Shown here piece by piece: positions 12,380 to 24,660 of a DNA stretch of 64,000 nt. The notes below the pieces were generated by a model. The model saw nothing but the letters and a program-made list of their open reading frames with translations. It did not search any database and was not told the origin of the DNA. Each line of letters opens with the position of its first letter. Positions within the stretch are counted from its first letter, which is position 1. This DNA is from Penium margaritaceum. Its lineage: Eukaryota > Streptophyta > Zygnematophyceae > Desmidiales > Peniaceae. The position numbers and the translations under genes were made by a program. Where the stretch lies: the NCBI GenBank assembly GCA_023375785.1, contig SZWC01000543.1, positions 97,651 to 161,650 on the forward strand, written 5' to 3'.

Positions 12380-15300
12380 GATCATTGCATCAACACGATC
12401 ACACCAGGCGATAGTGTACGACTTCCTCTACGTGCTGCATTTTTCGCCTCTCCATTTTGATGCGCCGTTTGCCCGTAACCGATTGTCAACAGGGGTGCGT
12501 ACGCGCTCACGGGGTCTGTGGCTACGCTCACGGCTCCCGGCGCGCTCCCTCCACCCACGGTGAGCATTTCCTCGAGACGATCACACCGGTCGGTAGAGTA
12601 CGACTCCCTCTACGCGCCGCATTTTTTACCTCTCCATTTTGATGCGCCGTTTGCTTGTAACCGACTGTCGACCGGGGTGCGTACGCGCTCACGGGGTCCG
12701 TGGCTGCACTCATGGCTCGCGGCGCACTCCCTGCACCCACGGTGAGCGTTTCATCAAGACAATTATACCGTGCGATAGTGTATGACTCCCTCTATGCGCC
12801 GCATTTTTGGCGTGCCCATTCTGATGCGCCGTTTGCTCGTAATTGATTATCGACCAAGGTGCTTACGCGCCCACAGGGTCCGTGGCTGCGCTCACGGCTC
12901 CTGGCGCGCTGCCTGCACTCACGGTGAGCATTTCATCGAAACGATCATACGGGGCAGTAGTGTACGACTCCCTATACGCGTCGCATTTTTTGCCTCTCCA
13001 TTTCGATGCGCCGTTTGCCCCTAACCGATTGTCGACCGGGGTGCGTATGCGCTCACGGGGTCTGTGGCTGCGCTCACGGCTCCCGGTGCGCTCCCTGCAC
13101 CCACGGTGAGCGCTTCATCAAGACGATCACACCGGGTAGTAGTGTACAACTCCCTTTACGCATCGCATTTTTTGCCTCTCCATTCTGATGCGCTGTTTGC
13201 CCGTAACTGATTGTCGACTGGGGTGCGTACGTGCCCACAGCGTCCGTGGTTACCCTCACGGCTCCCGGTGCGCTCCGTGCACCCACAGTGAGCGTTTCAT
13301 CAAGACGATCACACCGGGCGGAAGTGTAGGACTCCCTCTACGTGCCGCATTGTTTGCCTTTCAATTCTGATGCGTTGTTTGCCCGTAACTGATTGTCGAG
13401 CGGGATGTGTACGCGCTCATGGGGTCCGTGGCTGCGCTCACAAGGTCCGTGGCTGCGCTCACGGGGTCCGTGGCTGTGCTCACCGCTCCCGGCGCGCTCC
13501 TTGCACCCACGGTGAGCGTTTCATGAAGACGATCACACCAAAAAGTAGTGTACGACTCCCTCTACGTGCTGCATTTTCCGCCTCTCCATTCTGATGCACA
13601 GTTTGCCCGTAACCGATTGTCGACTAGGGTGCGTACGCGCTCACGTGGTCCGTGGCTGCGCTCATGCCTACCCGCGCGCTCCGTGCACCCACGGTGAGCG
13701 TTTCATCAAGATGATCATACCGGGCGGTAGTATACGACTCCCTTTATGCGCTGCATGTTTTGCCTCTCCATTCTGATGCGCCGTTTGTCTGTAACCTATT
13801 GTCGACTGGTGTACGTACGTGCTCACAGGGTCCGTGGCTGCGCTCACGGCTTTCGGCGCGCTCCCTACACCCACGGTGAGCTTTTCATCAAGACGATCAC
13901 ACCGGTTGGTAGTGTATGACTTTCTCTATGCGCCGCAGTTTTTACCTCTCCATTCTGATGTTCCGTTTGCTTGTAAATGATTGTCGACTGGGATGCGTAC
14001 GTGCTCATGGGGTCTGTGGCTGCGCTCACCGCACCAGGAGCGCTCCCTGCACTCACGCTGAGCGTTTCATCGAGACGGTCACACCGGTCATTAGTGTACG
14101 ACTCCCTCTACGCGTTGCATTTTTTGCCTCTCCATTCTGATGCGCCGTTTGCCCGTAATTGATTGTCGATCGTGGTGCGTACGCGCTCACAGGGTCCATG
14201 GCTGCGCTCACGGCTCCTGGCGCGCTCTTCACCCACGGTGAGCGTTGTATCATGACGATCACATCAGGCGGTAATGTACGACTCCCTGTACGTGTTGCAT
14301 TTTTTGCCTCTCCATACTCATGCACCGTTTTCCCATAACCGATTGTCGATCGGGGTGCGTACGCTCTCACGCGGTCCGTGGCTACGCTCACGACTCCCGA
14401 CGCGCTCCCTTCACCCACACTGAGCCTTTCATCGAGATGATCACAACGGTCGGTAGTGTACGAGTCCCTCTACGCAGCTCATTTCTTACCTGTCCATTTT
14501 GATGCGCCGTTTGCCCGTAACCGATTGTCGACTTGGGTGCGTACGCGCTCACGGGGTCCGTGGCTGCACTCACGGCTCCTGGCGCGCTCCCTATACCCAT
14601 GGTGAGCGATTCATCAAGACGATCATACCGGTCGATAGTGTACGACTCCCTCTATGCGCCGCATTTTTCGCCTCTCCATTCTGATGCGCCAATTGCCCAT
14701 AACGGATTCTCAACCGGGGTGCGTACGCACTCACAAGGTTCGTGGCTGCGCTCACGGCTCCTGGCGTGCTGCATGCACCCACAGTGAGCGTTTCATCAAA
14801 ATGATCACACCGGGCAGTAGTGTACGAGTCCATCTATGCGTCACATTTTTTGCCTCTCCATTCAGATGCGGCGTTTTCCCGTAGTCAATTGTCGACCGGG
14901 GTGCGTACGCGCTCATGAGGTCCGTGGTTGCGCTCACGGCTCCCACCGTGCTCTCTGCACCCATGGTTAGCGTTGCATCCAGACGATCACACCGGGCGGT
15001 AGTGTACGACTCCCTCTACGTGCTGCATTTTTTGCCTCTCCATGCTGATGCGCCGTTTGCCCGTAATCGATTGTCGACTGGGGTGCGTACACGCTCACAT
15101 GTTCCGTGGCTGTGCTCACGGCTCCCGGTGCGCTCCTTGCACCCACAGTGAGCGTTTCATCAAGACGATCACACCGGTCGGTAGTGCACAACTCCCTCTA
15201 CGCGGTGCATGTTTTACCTCTCCATTTTGATGTGCCGTTTGCCCGTAACTGATTGTCGACCGGGGTGCGTTTGCGCTCACGGGATCCGTGGCTGCACTCA

Positions 15301-18300
15301 CGGCTCCCGGCGCGCTCCCTGCACCCACGGTGAGCATTTCATCAAGACAATCATACCGGGCGATAGTGTACGACTCCCTCTATGCGTCACATTTTTCGCC
15401 TCTCAATTCTGATGCACCGATTTCCCGTAACCGATTCTCAACCGGGGTACGTACGCACTCATGGGGTTCGTGGCTGCGCTCACGGCTCTTGGCGTGCTGC
15501 CTGCACCCATGGTGAGCGTTTCATCAAAACGATCCCACCGGGCAGTAGTGTATGACTCCCTCTATGCGTCGCAGTTTTTGCCTCTCCATTCAGATGTGGC
15601 GTTTGCCCGTAATTGATTGTCGACCGGGGTGCATACGCGCTCACGGGGTCCGTGGCTGCACTCACGACTCCCGGCGCGCTCCCTGCACCCACGGTGAGCG
15701 TTTCCTCAAGATGATCATATCGGGCGATAGTGTACGACTCCCTCTATGCGGAGCAAATTTTTCCTGTCCATTCTGATGCGATGTTTGCCCGTAACAGATT
15801 GTGGACCGGGGTGTGTACGCCCTCATGGAGTCCTTGGTTGTGCTCACGGCTCCCGGCGCGCTCCCTGCACCCACGGTGAGCGTCTCATCAAGACGATCAC
15901 ACTGGGCGGTAGAGTAAGACTCCCTCTACGCGCCGCATTGTTGGCCTCTCCATTCTCATGCGCCGTTTGCCCGTAACCGATTGTCGATCGGGGTGCGTAT
16001 GCGCTAATAGGTTCTGTGGCTGCGCTCACGGCTGCCGACGCGCTCCGTGCACCCATAGTGAGCGTTTCATCAAAACGATCACACCGGGCGGTAGTGTACG
16101 ACTCCCTCTACGCGTCGCATTTTTTGCCTTTCATTCTGATGCGTCGTTTTCCCGTAACCGATTGTCGACCGGGGTGCATACGCACTCACAGGGTCCGTGG
16201 CTGCGCTCACGGCTCCCGGCGCCCTCACTGTACCCACGGTGAGCGTTTCATCGAGACGATCACACCGGGCGGTAGTGTATGACTCCCTCTACGCGCCGCA
16301 TTTTTTCCCTCTCCATTTTGATGCGTTGTTTGCCCATAACCGATTGTCGTCCGTGGTGCCTATGCGCTCACGGAGTCCGTGACTGCAGTCACGGCTCCCG
16401 CCGCGCTCCCTGCACCCACGATGAGCGTTTCATGAAGATGATCATATCGAGCCATAGTGTCCGACTCCCTCTATGCGCCGCATTTTTTGCCTGTCCATTC
16501 TGATGCGCCGTTTTCCCGTAACCGATTGTCGACCGGGGCGCGTACGCGCTCATGGGGTCCATGGCTGCGCTCACGCCTCCTAGCGCGTTGCCTGCACCCA
16601 CGGTAAGCATTTAATCAAAACGATCACACCGGGCAGTAGTGTACGACTCCCTCTATATGCCGCATGTTTTGCCTCTCAAATCTGATGCGCCGTTTTCCCG
16701 TAACCGATTGTGGACCAGGGTGCATACGCCCTCACGGGGTCCGTGGCTACGCTCACGGCTCCCGACGAGCTCCCTACACCCACAGTGAGCATTTCATCAA
16801 GCGGATCACATCGGGCGGTAGTGTACAACTCCCACTATGTGCCGCATTTTTTGCCTCTCCATTCAGATGCGCCGTTAGCCCGTAACGGATTGTCGACCGG
16901 GGTGCGTACGCGCTCACAGGGTCCGTGGTTGCGCTCAAGGCTCCCGGCACGCTCTTTACACCCACGGTGAGCGTTTCATCGGTACTATCACACCAGGCGG
17001 TAGTGTACAACTCCCTCTACGCGCCGCATTTTTGGCCTCTCCATTCGGATGCGCCGTTTGCCCGTAACCGATTGTCGATCGGGGTGCGTACGCGCTCACG
17101 AGGTCCGTTGCTGCACTCACGGCTCCCGGCGGGCTCCCTGCACCCACGGTAAGCGTTTCATCAAGACGATCACACTGGGCGGTAGTGTATGACTCCCTCT
17201 ACGTGCATCATTTTCTGCCTCTCCATTCTGATGCGCCGTTTGCCCGTAACCGACTGTCGACCGGGGTGCATATGCGCTCAAGGGATCCGTGGCTGCGCTC
17301 ACGGCTCCCGGCGCGCTCGGTGCACCCACGGTGAGCGTTTCATCAAGACGATCACATCGTGCGGTAGTATACAACTCCCTCTACGCGCCATATTTTTGGC
17401 CTCTCCATTCTGATGCGCCGTTTGCCCGTAACCGATTGTCGACCGGGGTACGTACGCGCTCAGGGGGCCCGTGGCTGTGCTCACGGCTCCCGGCGCGCTC
17501 CCTACACACACGGTAAGCGTTTCATCAAGATGATCACAGCGGTAAGTACTGTACAACTCCCTCTACGCGCCGCAGTTTTTGCCTCTCCATTATGATGCGC
17601 CGTTTGCTCGTAACCAATTGTCGACCGGGGTGCGTACCCACTCACAAGGTCGGTGGCTGTACTCACAGCTCCCGGCGTGCTCCGTGCACCCACGGTGAGT
17701 TTTTCATCGAGACGATCACACCGGACGGTAGTGTACAACTCCCTCTACGCGCCGCACTTTTTGCCTCTCCATTCTGATGCACTGTTTGTGTGTAACAGAT
17801 TGTCGACCGAGGTGCGTACGCACTCACGGGGTCCATGGCTGCGCTCACGGCTCCCGGTGCGCTTTGTGCACCCACTGTGAGCGTTTCATCAAGACGATCA
17901 CACCGGACAGTAGTATACCACCCCCTTTTGCACTGCATTTTTTGCCTGTCCATTCTGATGCCCCGTTTGCACGTAACCAATTGTCAACCGGGGTGCGTAC
18001 GCGCTCACGGGGTCGGTGGTTGCGCTCACGGCTCCCGGCGCGCTCTCTGCACCCACGGTGAGCGTTGCATCGAGACGATCACACCGCGAGGTAGTGTACA
18101 CTTCCCTATAGGTGCCGCATTTTTTGCCTCTCTATTTTGATGCGCCCTTTGCCCGTAACCGATTGTCGACCGGGGTGCGTACGCGCTCACGCGGTCTGTG
18201 GCTGCGCTCACGGCTCCCGGCGCGCTCCCTCCACCCACGGTGAGCGTTTCATCGAGACGATCACACCGGTCGGTAGTGTATGACTCCCTCTACGTGCCGC

Positions 18301-20745
18301 ATTTTTTACCTCTCCATTTTGATGCGCCGTTTGCCCATAACCGATTGTCGACCGGGGTGCGTATGCGCTCACGGGGTCCGTGAATGCACTCACTGCTCCC
18401 GGCGCGCACCTTGCACCCACGGTGAGCGTTTCATCAAGACGATCATACCGGGCCATAGTGTACGACTCCCTCTATGCGCCGCATTTTTTGCCTGTCCATT
18501 TTGATGCGCCGTTTGCCCGTAACCGATTCTCAACGGGGGCGCATACGCGCTCATGGGATATGTGGGTGCGCTCACGGCTCCTCGTGTGCTGCCTGCACCC
18601 ACGGTAAGCGTTTCATCAAAACGATCACACAGGGTAGTAGTGTACGACTCCCACTATGCGCTGCATGTTTTGCCTCTCCAATCTGATGCTCCGTTTGCTC
18701 GTAACCGATTTTAGACTGGGGTGCGTACGCCCTCACGGGGTCCGTGGCTGCGCTCACGGCTCCTGGCGCGCTCCCTGCACCCACGGTGAGCGTTTCATCA
18801 AGACGATCACATCGGGCGGTAGTGTACGACTCCCTCTACGTGCCGCATTTATCTTCTCTCCAATCTGATGCGCCGTTTGCCCGTAACCGATTGTCGACCG
18901 GGTTGCGTAATCGCTCACAGGGTCCGGGGCTGCGGTCAAGGCTCCCGGTACGCTCTCTACACCCATGGTGAACGTTTCATCGTGACGATCACACCGGGCG
19001 GTAGTCTACGACTCCCTCTACGCGCCGCATTTTTTGCCTCTCCATTCGGATGCGCCGTTTGCTTGTAACCGATTGTGGACAGGGGTGCGTACGCGCTCAC
19101 GGGGTCCGTGGCTGCGCTCACGGCTCCCGGCGTGCTCCCTGCACCCATTGTGAGCGTTTCATCAAGACAATCACACTGGGCGGTAGTGTACGACTCCCTC
19201 TACATGTCGCATTTTTTGTCTCTCAATTCTGATGCGCCGTTTGCCCGTAACAGATTGTCGATTGGGTTGCGTACGCCCTCATGGGGTCTGTGGCTGCGCT
19301 CACGGCTCCCGACACACTCTCTGCACCCACGGTGAGTGTTTCATCCAGACAATCACAGTGGGCGGTACTGTACGACTCCCTCTACGCGCCGCATTTTTTG
19401 CCTCTCCATTCAGATGCGCCGTTTGCCCATAAATGATTGTCAACCGGGGTGCGTACGCGCTCACAAGGTGAGTGGCTGCGCTCATGGCTCCCGGCGCGCT
19501 CCCTGCATCTAGGTGAGCATTTCATCGAGAGGATCACACCGGGGGGTAGTGCACCACTCCCTCTACTCGCCGCATTTTTGCCTCTCCATTCTGATGCACT
19601 GTTTGCCCGCAACCGATTGTCGATCGGGGTGCATATGCGCTCATGGTGTGCGTGCTTGCATTCATGGCTCCCAGCACGCTCGCTGCACCCACGGTGAGCA
19701 TTCCATCGAGACGATCACATCGGGCAGTAGTGTACAACTACCTCTACGCGCCGCATTTTTTGCCCCTCCATTCTGATGCGCCGTTTGCCCGTAACCGAGT
19801 CGACCGGGGTGCGTATGCGCTCTCAGGGTCCGTGGCTGCGCTCACGGCTCTCGCCGTGATCCGTGCACCCAAGGTGACCGTTTCATCAAGACGATCACAC
19901 CGGACGAAAGTGTAGGACTCCCTCTACGTGCCGCATTTTTCGCCTCTCCATTCTGATACACTGTTTGCGCGTAACCGATTGTCAACCGGGGTGCATACGC
20001 GCTCACGGGGTCCGTGGGTGCGCTCACGGCTCCCGACGCGCTTCGTGTACCCACGGTGAGTGTTTCATCAAGACGATCACATCGGGCTATAGTGTACGAC
20101 CCCTCTACGCGCCGCATTTTTTGCCTCTCCATTCTGATGCGCCGTTTGCCCGTAACCGATTTTCCACTGTGGTGCGTACGCGCTCACAAGGTCCGTGGCT
20201 GCGCTCATGGCTCCCGGTGCGCTCTCTACATTCACGGTAAGCGCTGCATCGAGACGATCATACCGGGAGGTAGTGTACAACTCCCTCTACGCGCCGCATT
20301 TTTTGCCTCTCCATTCAGATGTGCCGTTTGCCTGTAGTCGATTGTCAACCGGGGTGCGTACGTGCTCATGCGGTCCGTGGCTGCGCTCACGGCTCCCGGC
20401 GCGCTCCCTGCACCCACGGTGAGCGTTTCATCGAGATGATCACACCGTTCGATAGTGTACCACTCCCTCTACGCGCCGCATTTTTTGCCTGTCCATTCTG
20501 ATGCGCCGTTTGCCCGTAACCGATTGTGGACCGGGGTGCGTACGCGCTCATGGGGTCCGTTGCTATTCGCACGGCTCTCGGCGCGCTCCCTACACCCACG
20601 GTGAGCGTTTCATCAAGACGATCACACCGGGCAATAGTGTACGACTCCCTCCATGCGCCGTATTTTTTGCCTGTCAATTCAGATGCGCCGTTTGCACGTA
20701 ACCGATTGTCAACCGGGGTGCGTACGCGCTCACGGGGTCGGTGGC
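12380..20745 (+). repeat. Higher-order satellite segment, copy 2
   Basis: Partner of the segment at 3600-11440. Marker variants include a monomer with the shortened GAGTCGACC site (19798 here, 10486 there), a GATT-TAGAC variant (18712 and 9398) and a CTCAACnGGGGCGCAT variant (18536 and 9222). Near 18050-18480 about three monomers are extra relative to copy 1, which raises the offset from ~8.77 to ~9.31 kb. The segment ends where the hAT transposon entered. Confidence 0.75.
13411..13490 (+). repeat. Satellite monomer with two extra 21-bp modules
   Basis: GCGCTCAYRRGGTCCGTGGCT occurs three times in a row here instead of once, adding 42 bases to the monomer. Part of the shift in higher-order offset between 4361 and 5344 comes from this expansion. 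Confidence 0.85.
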
Positions 20746-20753
20746 TGTGCCCA
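20746..20753 (+). repeat. Left target-site copy of the hAT element
   Basis: TGTGCCCA here pairs with TGCGCCTA at 25254-25261, 6 of 8 bases identical. The empty site at 11433-11440 in the other higher-order copy reads TGCGCCTA. An 8-bp duplication is the rule for hAT elements. The exact element edge could shift by a few bases. Confidence 0.6.
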
Positions 20754-21258
20754 AGCCTGTAACCAAGCCTGTGGGAACCGCGGTCCAGATCCCCGAGTCC
20801 GAGTCCGAGTCCTGGACTTGCGGTTCCGGTTCTGATGAGTGGATCCGGCTTACGAGTCCGGAACCGACTCGGACCCGGGGGAGGGGGGGGGGGGTGGCGG
20901 CGGATGCTGAAGGCCCGGGCTCGAATCATATGGAAGCCACTAATAAGGCACTTGACCCTCCTTTGGGTGGCACATTGCCAAAGTTACATGACCCCCTTAA
21001 CCACGCGAGGGCTCTCTATACCCCCCTTGCCCCCCCCCCCCCCCTCGCACAGCCTAGACGTCCGAGAACGGCAGTCCAAGGGTTACGAGCCCTCACTGTG
21101 GTCTCTCTACCCCCCTGTCCCCCCCCCCCCCCCCCCCGGCCCTCCCGGCCATGCCCTAGGGTTTCAACCACCCACCGCCCCACCTAGTGCTCACTTTGAG
21201 CAGGTAGTGGGGGATCTTTCCCCGCCATCTCGCTGCGAGCGGCGGGTGGCCAGGCGCC
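20754..21258 (+). other. 5' leader of the hAT element
   Basis: It holds the left terminal repeat, subterminal GAGTCC and GCGGTTCC motifs (20773-20830), and three homopolymer tracts: G near 20881-20895, C near 21031-21045, C near 21120-21137. I see no open frame continuous with the transposase and no clear TATA box. Homopolymer lengths may be unreliable if the sequence came from error-prone reads. Confidence 0.6.
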
Positions 21259-24200
21259 ATGGTGTCGACTCCAACAGCGCAGGCGACAGGTGTGCTACCC
21301 TCGCCACCACCCGCTGGTACCCCACGCATTGCAGCAGGTGCTGACTCCAACGTTGCGACCAGCAACCCCCACCCAGACAACTGGAAGAGGCGGCTGATTT
21401 TGATTTGGCACGTGTTCGACTACGTCGTTGTGAATGGAGTCCCCCGTGCGTGGTGCACGCTGTGCCCGAAGCGCCCAACTACCTCAAAGAAGGGGTCGTA
21501 CATCATCTCAGATGGCGGGACGTCAAGCTGCTGGAAACACCTTCGCAAGAAGCATCACGCCCGTTGGAAGGAGCTGAAGACGGCCGAGGCAGCCCAGAAC
21601 CTCGCGACAGCAACGCATGCCGCCGCAGCCACTGCTGCAGAGCTGGAACCTGGCAACACCTTCCTTGCCAGGTCTGTTGCCGGTGTTGGTGTTGCCTTCA
21701 ACAAGAAGTATTTTCAGTCGTGCGTCTGGAAACATGTCGTTGATAAGAATGTTAGCTTTCTGTCCCTTGAGTCAAGCTGGCTGCGGCAAGGTTTCCTGCA
21801 CACTAATCCCTTTGCAGTCGTTCCAGGCAGAATCACGATAGCGAAGAAAATCAGGCTTGGTGCTCAAGCATTCAGGAAACGCATCAAGAAGATGTTCGAG
21901 GAGGTGCAGTCAGGGGTTTCTTTCACCATGGATGGCTGGCAGTCTGATGCAAACATCAAGTTTTTGGGCGTGACTGCTCACTGGATTCACGTGGGAGATG
22001 CAGAATGTTGCAATCTCATTCCCTGCTGTCTCAGGCTCGGCTACGGCCGAGAACACCTTCAACCTTTTCTCCACTGCTGTGAAAGAGTGGGGGTTGTGGG
22101 ACAAGATTTTCTGCTTGACAGTCGACAACGACAGCACCAACGACAGTGTGGTGGACAACTTCCTCGTGCTCCAGAACGACGCGTTCAACAAGGCCTGCCA
22201 CATCCGGTGCATGGGCCAAAGCATGAACCTGGCGGTGAAAGACATGCTGACCGTGAGCGACGTCAACAGCCAGCTCAAGGTGGCCCGTGACATCGTGAAC
22301 CACGTCACCAAGTCCGCCAAACGCGAGGAGAGCCTTGTGAACGTCGCCACGGCTCAGGGAGTACCTTACCTCTCTCTGCACCTTGACACCCCTACCCGCT
22401 GGAACTCAACGTTGGACATGTGTGAGAGGGTTGTACAGGTGAGCAACTTGGTCGGGCTTTTTTTTGCCTTCTGTTTGCTATCTGTTTGCTCTCTGTTTGC
22501 TCTCTGTTTGCTCTCTGTTTGCTCTTTGTTTGCTCTCTGTTTGCTCTCTGTTTTCTCTCTATTTTCTCTCTGTTTGCTCTCTGTTTGCTCTCTGTTTGCT
22601 CTCTGTTTGCTCTCTGTTTGCTCTCTGTTTGCTCTCTGTTTGCTCTCTGTTTGCTCTCTGTTTGCTCTCTGTTTGCACTCTGTTTGTTCTCTGGTTACTC
22701 TCTGTTTGCTCACTGTTATAGCTGAAGGACCCGCTGGAGTTCTGGCTGAAGAACAAGGCACCGGAGTTCACACCAAGTGGCGTCGGGTGGGAGCTTTTGG
22801 CGCTGGTGACTACTGTGCTGAAACCCTTCAAGGGGTTCACTGAATACATCAGCGGCAGCCAGTACCCCACCATACCCCTGGTGCTGCCCTTTTTCAGCCT
22901 CATCTTCAAGAAGCTGAACAGGTGGCAGGTCAGGGCGGGACAAGCAGAAAAGAAGGTGCAGCAGAAGAAGGCCCTTGATCCTCAGGAGCAGATGTTGCTG
23001 GATCTGAAGCCAGGCCTTACTGCAGCAGAGGACAAGGTATTTGGTGGTGGAGCTTGTGGTTGTGGGCGTGGTTGTGGTGGTAGTGGTTGTCCAAGTTGCT
23101 CAACAATGCATTGGTTGCTGTTTTTTCTTTCATTGTTCTACACTTGCAGCTTGAGAAGTATGTAAAGGAATGCACCATGAGGCATGTTGTTGCCACTGTC
23201 GCTGACCCACGGTTTTGCATGCGCTTCTTCGACAAAGTGCACAAGCTTATGGGGATCAAGAATGTCGTGGAGCTTGAAGTGAAGGTGCTGGAGGAGCTGA
23301 AACCGTGGTACAACAAGGTGCAGCACCGCAGAGCAGAGGAGACAGCACGGACAGCAAGGGAAGCTGCAGAAGCAGCCAGAGTTGCTGAGTCCGCACTGTT
23401 GGAGGCTGACGACGAAGATGCAGGTATACAAACTGTGGTTCAGTTGGTGGTGGTGGTGGGGTGTTTGGTGGTGGGGATGTCTGTTGTGTCAGCGGTGGTG
23501 TTGTTTGAACGTTTTGGGTGGTTTGAAATTTTCATTCTTTCACATGTTTTCTACTTTTTCCCTTGTCATTGGGTGTTGCAGATGCTCACACCTTCGAATC
23601 ATCCAGTGCAGCAGCAGCAGCTTTTGCATCGGCATCAGCAGGGACGGGAAGCAGCCAGCAGCCGCTGCTCACGGGGCCTGCCGCTGCCGCCAAGAAGGGT
23701 CGGAAGGGCAAGGAGAAGCGGACAAAGAATACCATGGTGCAAGTGGCGCTGGAGGACCCCCTTGACGAGCTGTACGAGGAGCCCGAAGCAGAACCTGAAG
23801 ACGCACCGCCGGACTCACTGGAGCATGAGATCCAGGAGTACAAGGCCCATGCCCACGCCGGACGCAAGTGCAACGTGCTCTACTATTACAGAGACAACCA
23901 GCGGAAGTATCCAACACTTGCGCTGGCTGTTCAATACCTGTTTGCTGTACCTGCAACAAGCACGCCCTCCGAGCGTCTCTTCTCGCTTGCAAGAATGGTG
24001 ATGACAGATTTCAGGCACTCCTTGTCCAACGTAACGGTCCAGGTATGGATGATTGTGGTGTTGTTGATGGTGGTGGTGGTTGTGGTGGTTGACACTCAAT
24101 GCTCTCGGTTTGCTCTCTGTTTGCTCTCTGTTTCCTCTCTGTTTGCTCTGTGTTTGACCTCTGTTTGCTCTCTATTCTCTATCTGTTTACATAAGCTATT

Positions 24201-24584
24201 TGCACTCTGCATGCTCTGTGAGTGCAGGATCTCATGTGCCTCAAGTCCTGGATTAATGATCCTATCCTCAAGGACTTCCCGGTGACACCGGCTGGAGAGG
24301 TTGCACCAGAGCTACAGGAGGAAGAGAAGAAGGAGAAGAGGAGGCGTCGTGAGGCACAGAAGGCTGCTGCAGCAGCCATTCAAGGCCTTGTCAACGCAAT
24401 GCTGCCAGACTCGGATGACGAGGGGGGCGACGATGACGAGGCACCGGGTGCACAGTCTGCTGATGAGAGCAATGAGAGCTCATCCTCTGAGGATGAGGAT
24501 GGTGAAGAGGAAAAAGAGGATGAGGCCGGGGAGGAGGAAGAGGATGAAGAGGATGAGGAGGATGTAGTAGAGGTTGCCTCGTAG
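21259..24584 (+). CDS. hAT-family transposase with BED zinc finger (five exons, one apparent frameshift)
   Basis: Cut-and-paste transposase, expected to act in the nucleus. Exons by GT-AG sites: 21259-22438, 22722-23036, 23150-23423, 23582-24042 and 24228-24584; phases agree at every junction, giving about 861 codons. The start is chosen at GCGCCATGG, a good context. Residues ~50-110 are a BED finger (CTLC, then HLRKKHH). Catalytic-domain blocks follow: FTMDGWQSDANIKFLG (first Asp), LTVDNDSTND (second Asp) and TPTRWNSTLDMCER (Glu region). Exon 4 encodes an Ala/Lys-rich linker, then the hAT dimerisation domain (YPTLALAVQYL, PATSTPSERLFS). Exon 5 adds a basic stretch and a long Asp/Glu tail. 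Between ~22005 and 22040 the frame shifts by one base (NLIP to PAVSGSATAENTF), so this copy is probably inactive unless that is a sequence error. Confidence 0.88.
22470..22712 (+). repeat. 11-bp minisatellite in transposase intron 1
   Basis: About twenty copies of TTTGCTCTCTG fill most of the 283-bp intron (22439-22721). The intron edges, GTGAGC and TTATAG, lie outside the tract. The tract has open frames that translate to repeated SVCSLFALCL, but they are intronic and not genes. Confidence 0.95.
24093..24180 (+). repeat. 11-bp minisatellite in transposase intron 4
   Basis: The same TTTGCTCTCTG unit as in intron 1, here about six to eight diverged copies within the intron at 24043-24227. Confidence 0.85.
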
Positions 24585-24660
24585 TTAGTTTTCAGTTTTG
24601 TTTCCAAGAACATGTTGCATTGTACTCTGTCATGAATCAATCAAGTTTCACATTCATGTC

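Larger units (their letters stand above)
1..20753 (+). repeat. 182-bp satellite array, block 1 (about 114 monomers)
   Basis: A head-to-tail tandem repeat fills this block. One monomer is about 182 bp and GC-rich. Its landmarks, in order, are CATTTTTTGCCTCTCCATTC, GATTGTCGACCGGGGTGCG, a GCGCTCACGG module present twice, GAGCGTTTCATCAAGACGAT and GGCGGTAGTGTACGACTCC. Monomers differ mostly by C/T and G/A changes, many at CpG. The unit length is not a multiple of three, so reading frame shifts at every monomer and the many short open frames on both strands are not genes. A length near one nucleosome repeat fits centromeric satellites of plants, but function is inference. The array starts before base 1 and is interrupted on the right by a hAT transposon. 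Confidence 0.97.

Noticed and set aside
1-20753. CRISPR-like array
   Set aside because: The whole unit repeats with no unique spacers, and the sequence is eukaryotic. It is a satellite.
20879-21137. G- and C-homopolymer tracts as a G-quadruplex regulatory element
   Set aside because: They could form such structures, but tract lengths are easily wrong in assemblies and there is no other evidence of a regulatory role.
22464-22725. Leucine/cysteine-rich repeat protein
   Set aside because: It is a translation of the 11-bp minisatellite inside intron 1, open in more than one frame.
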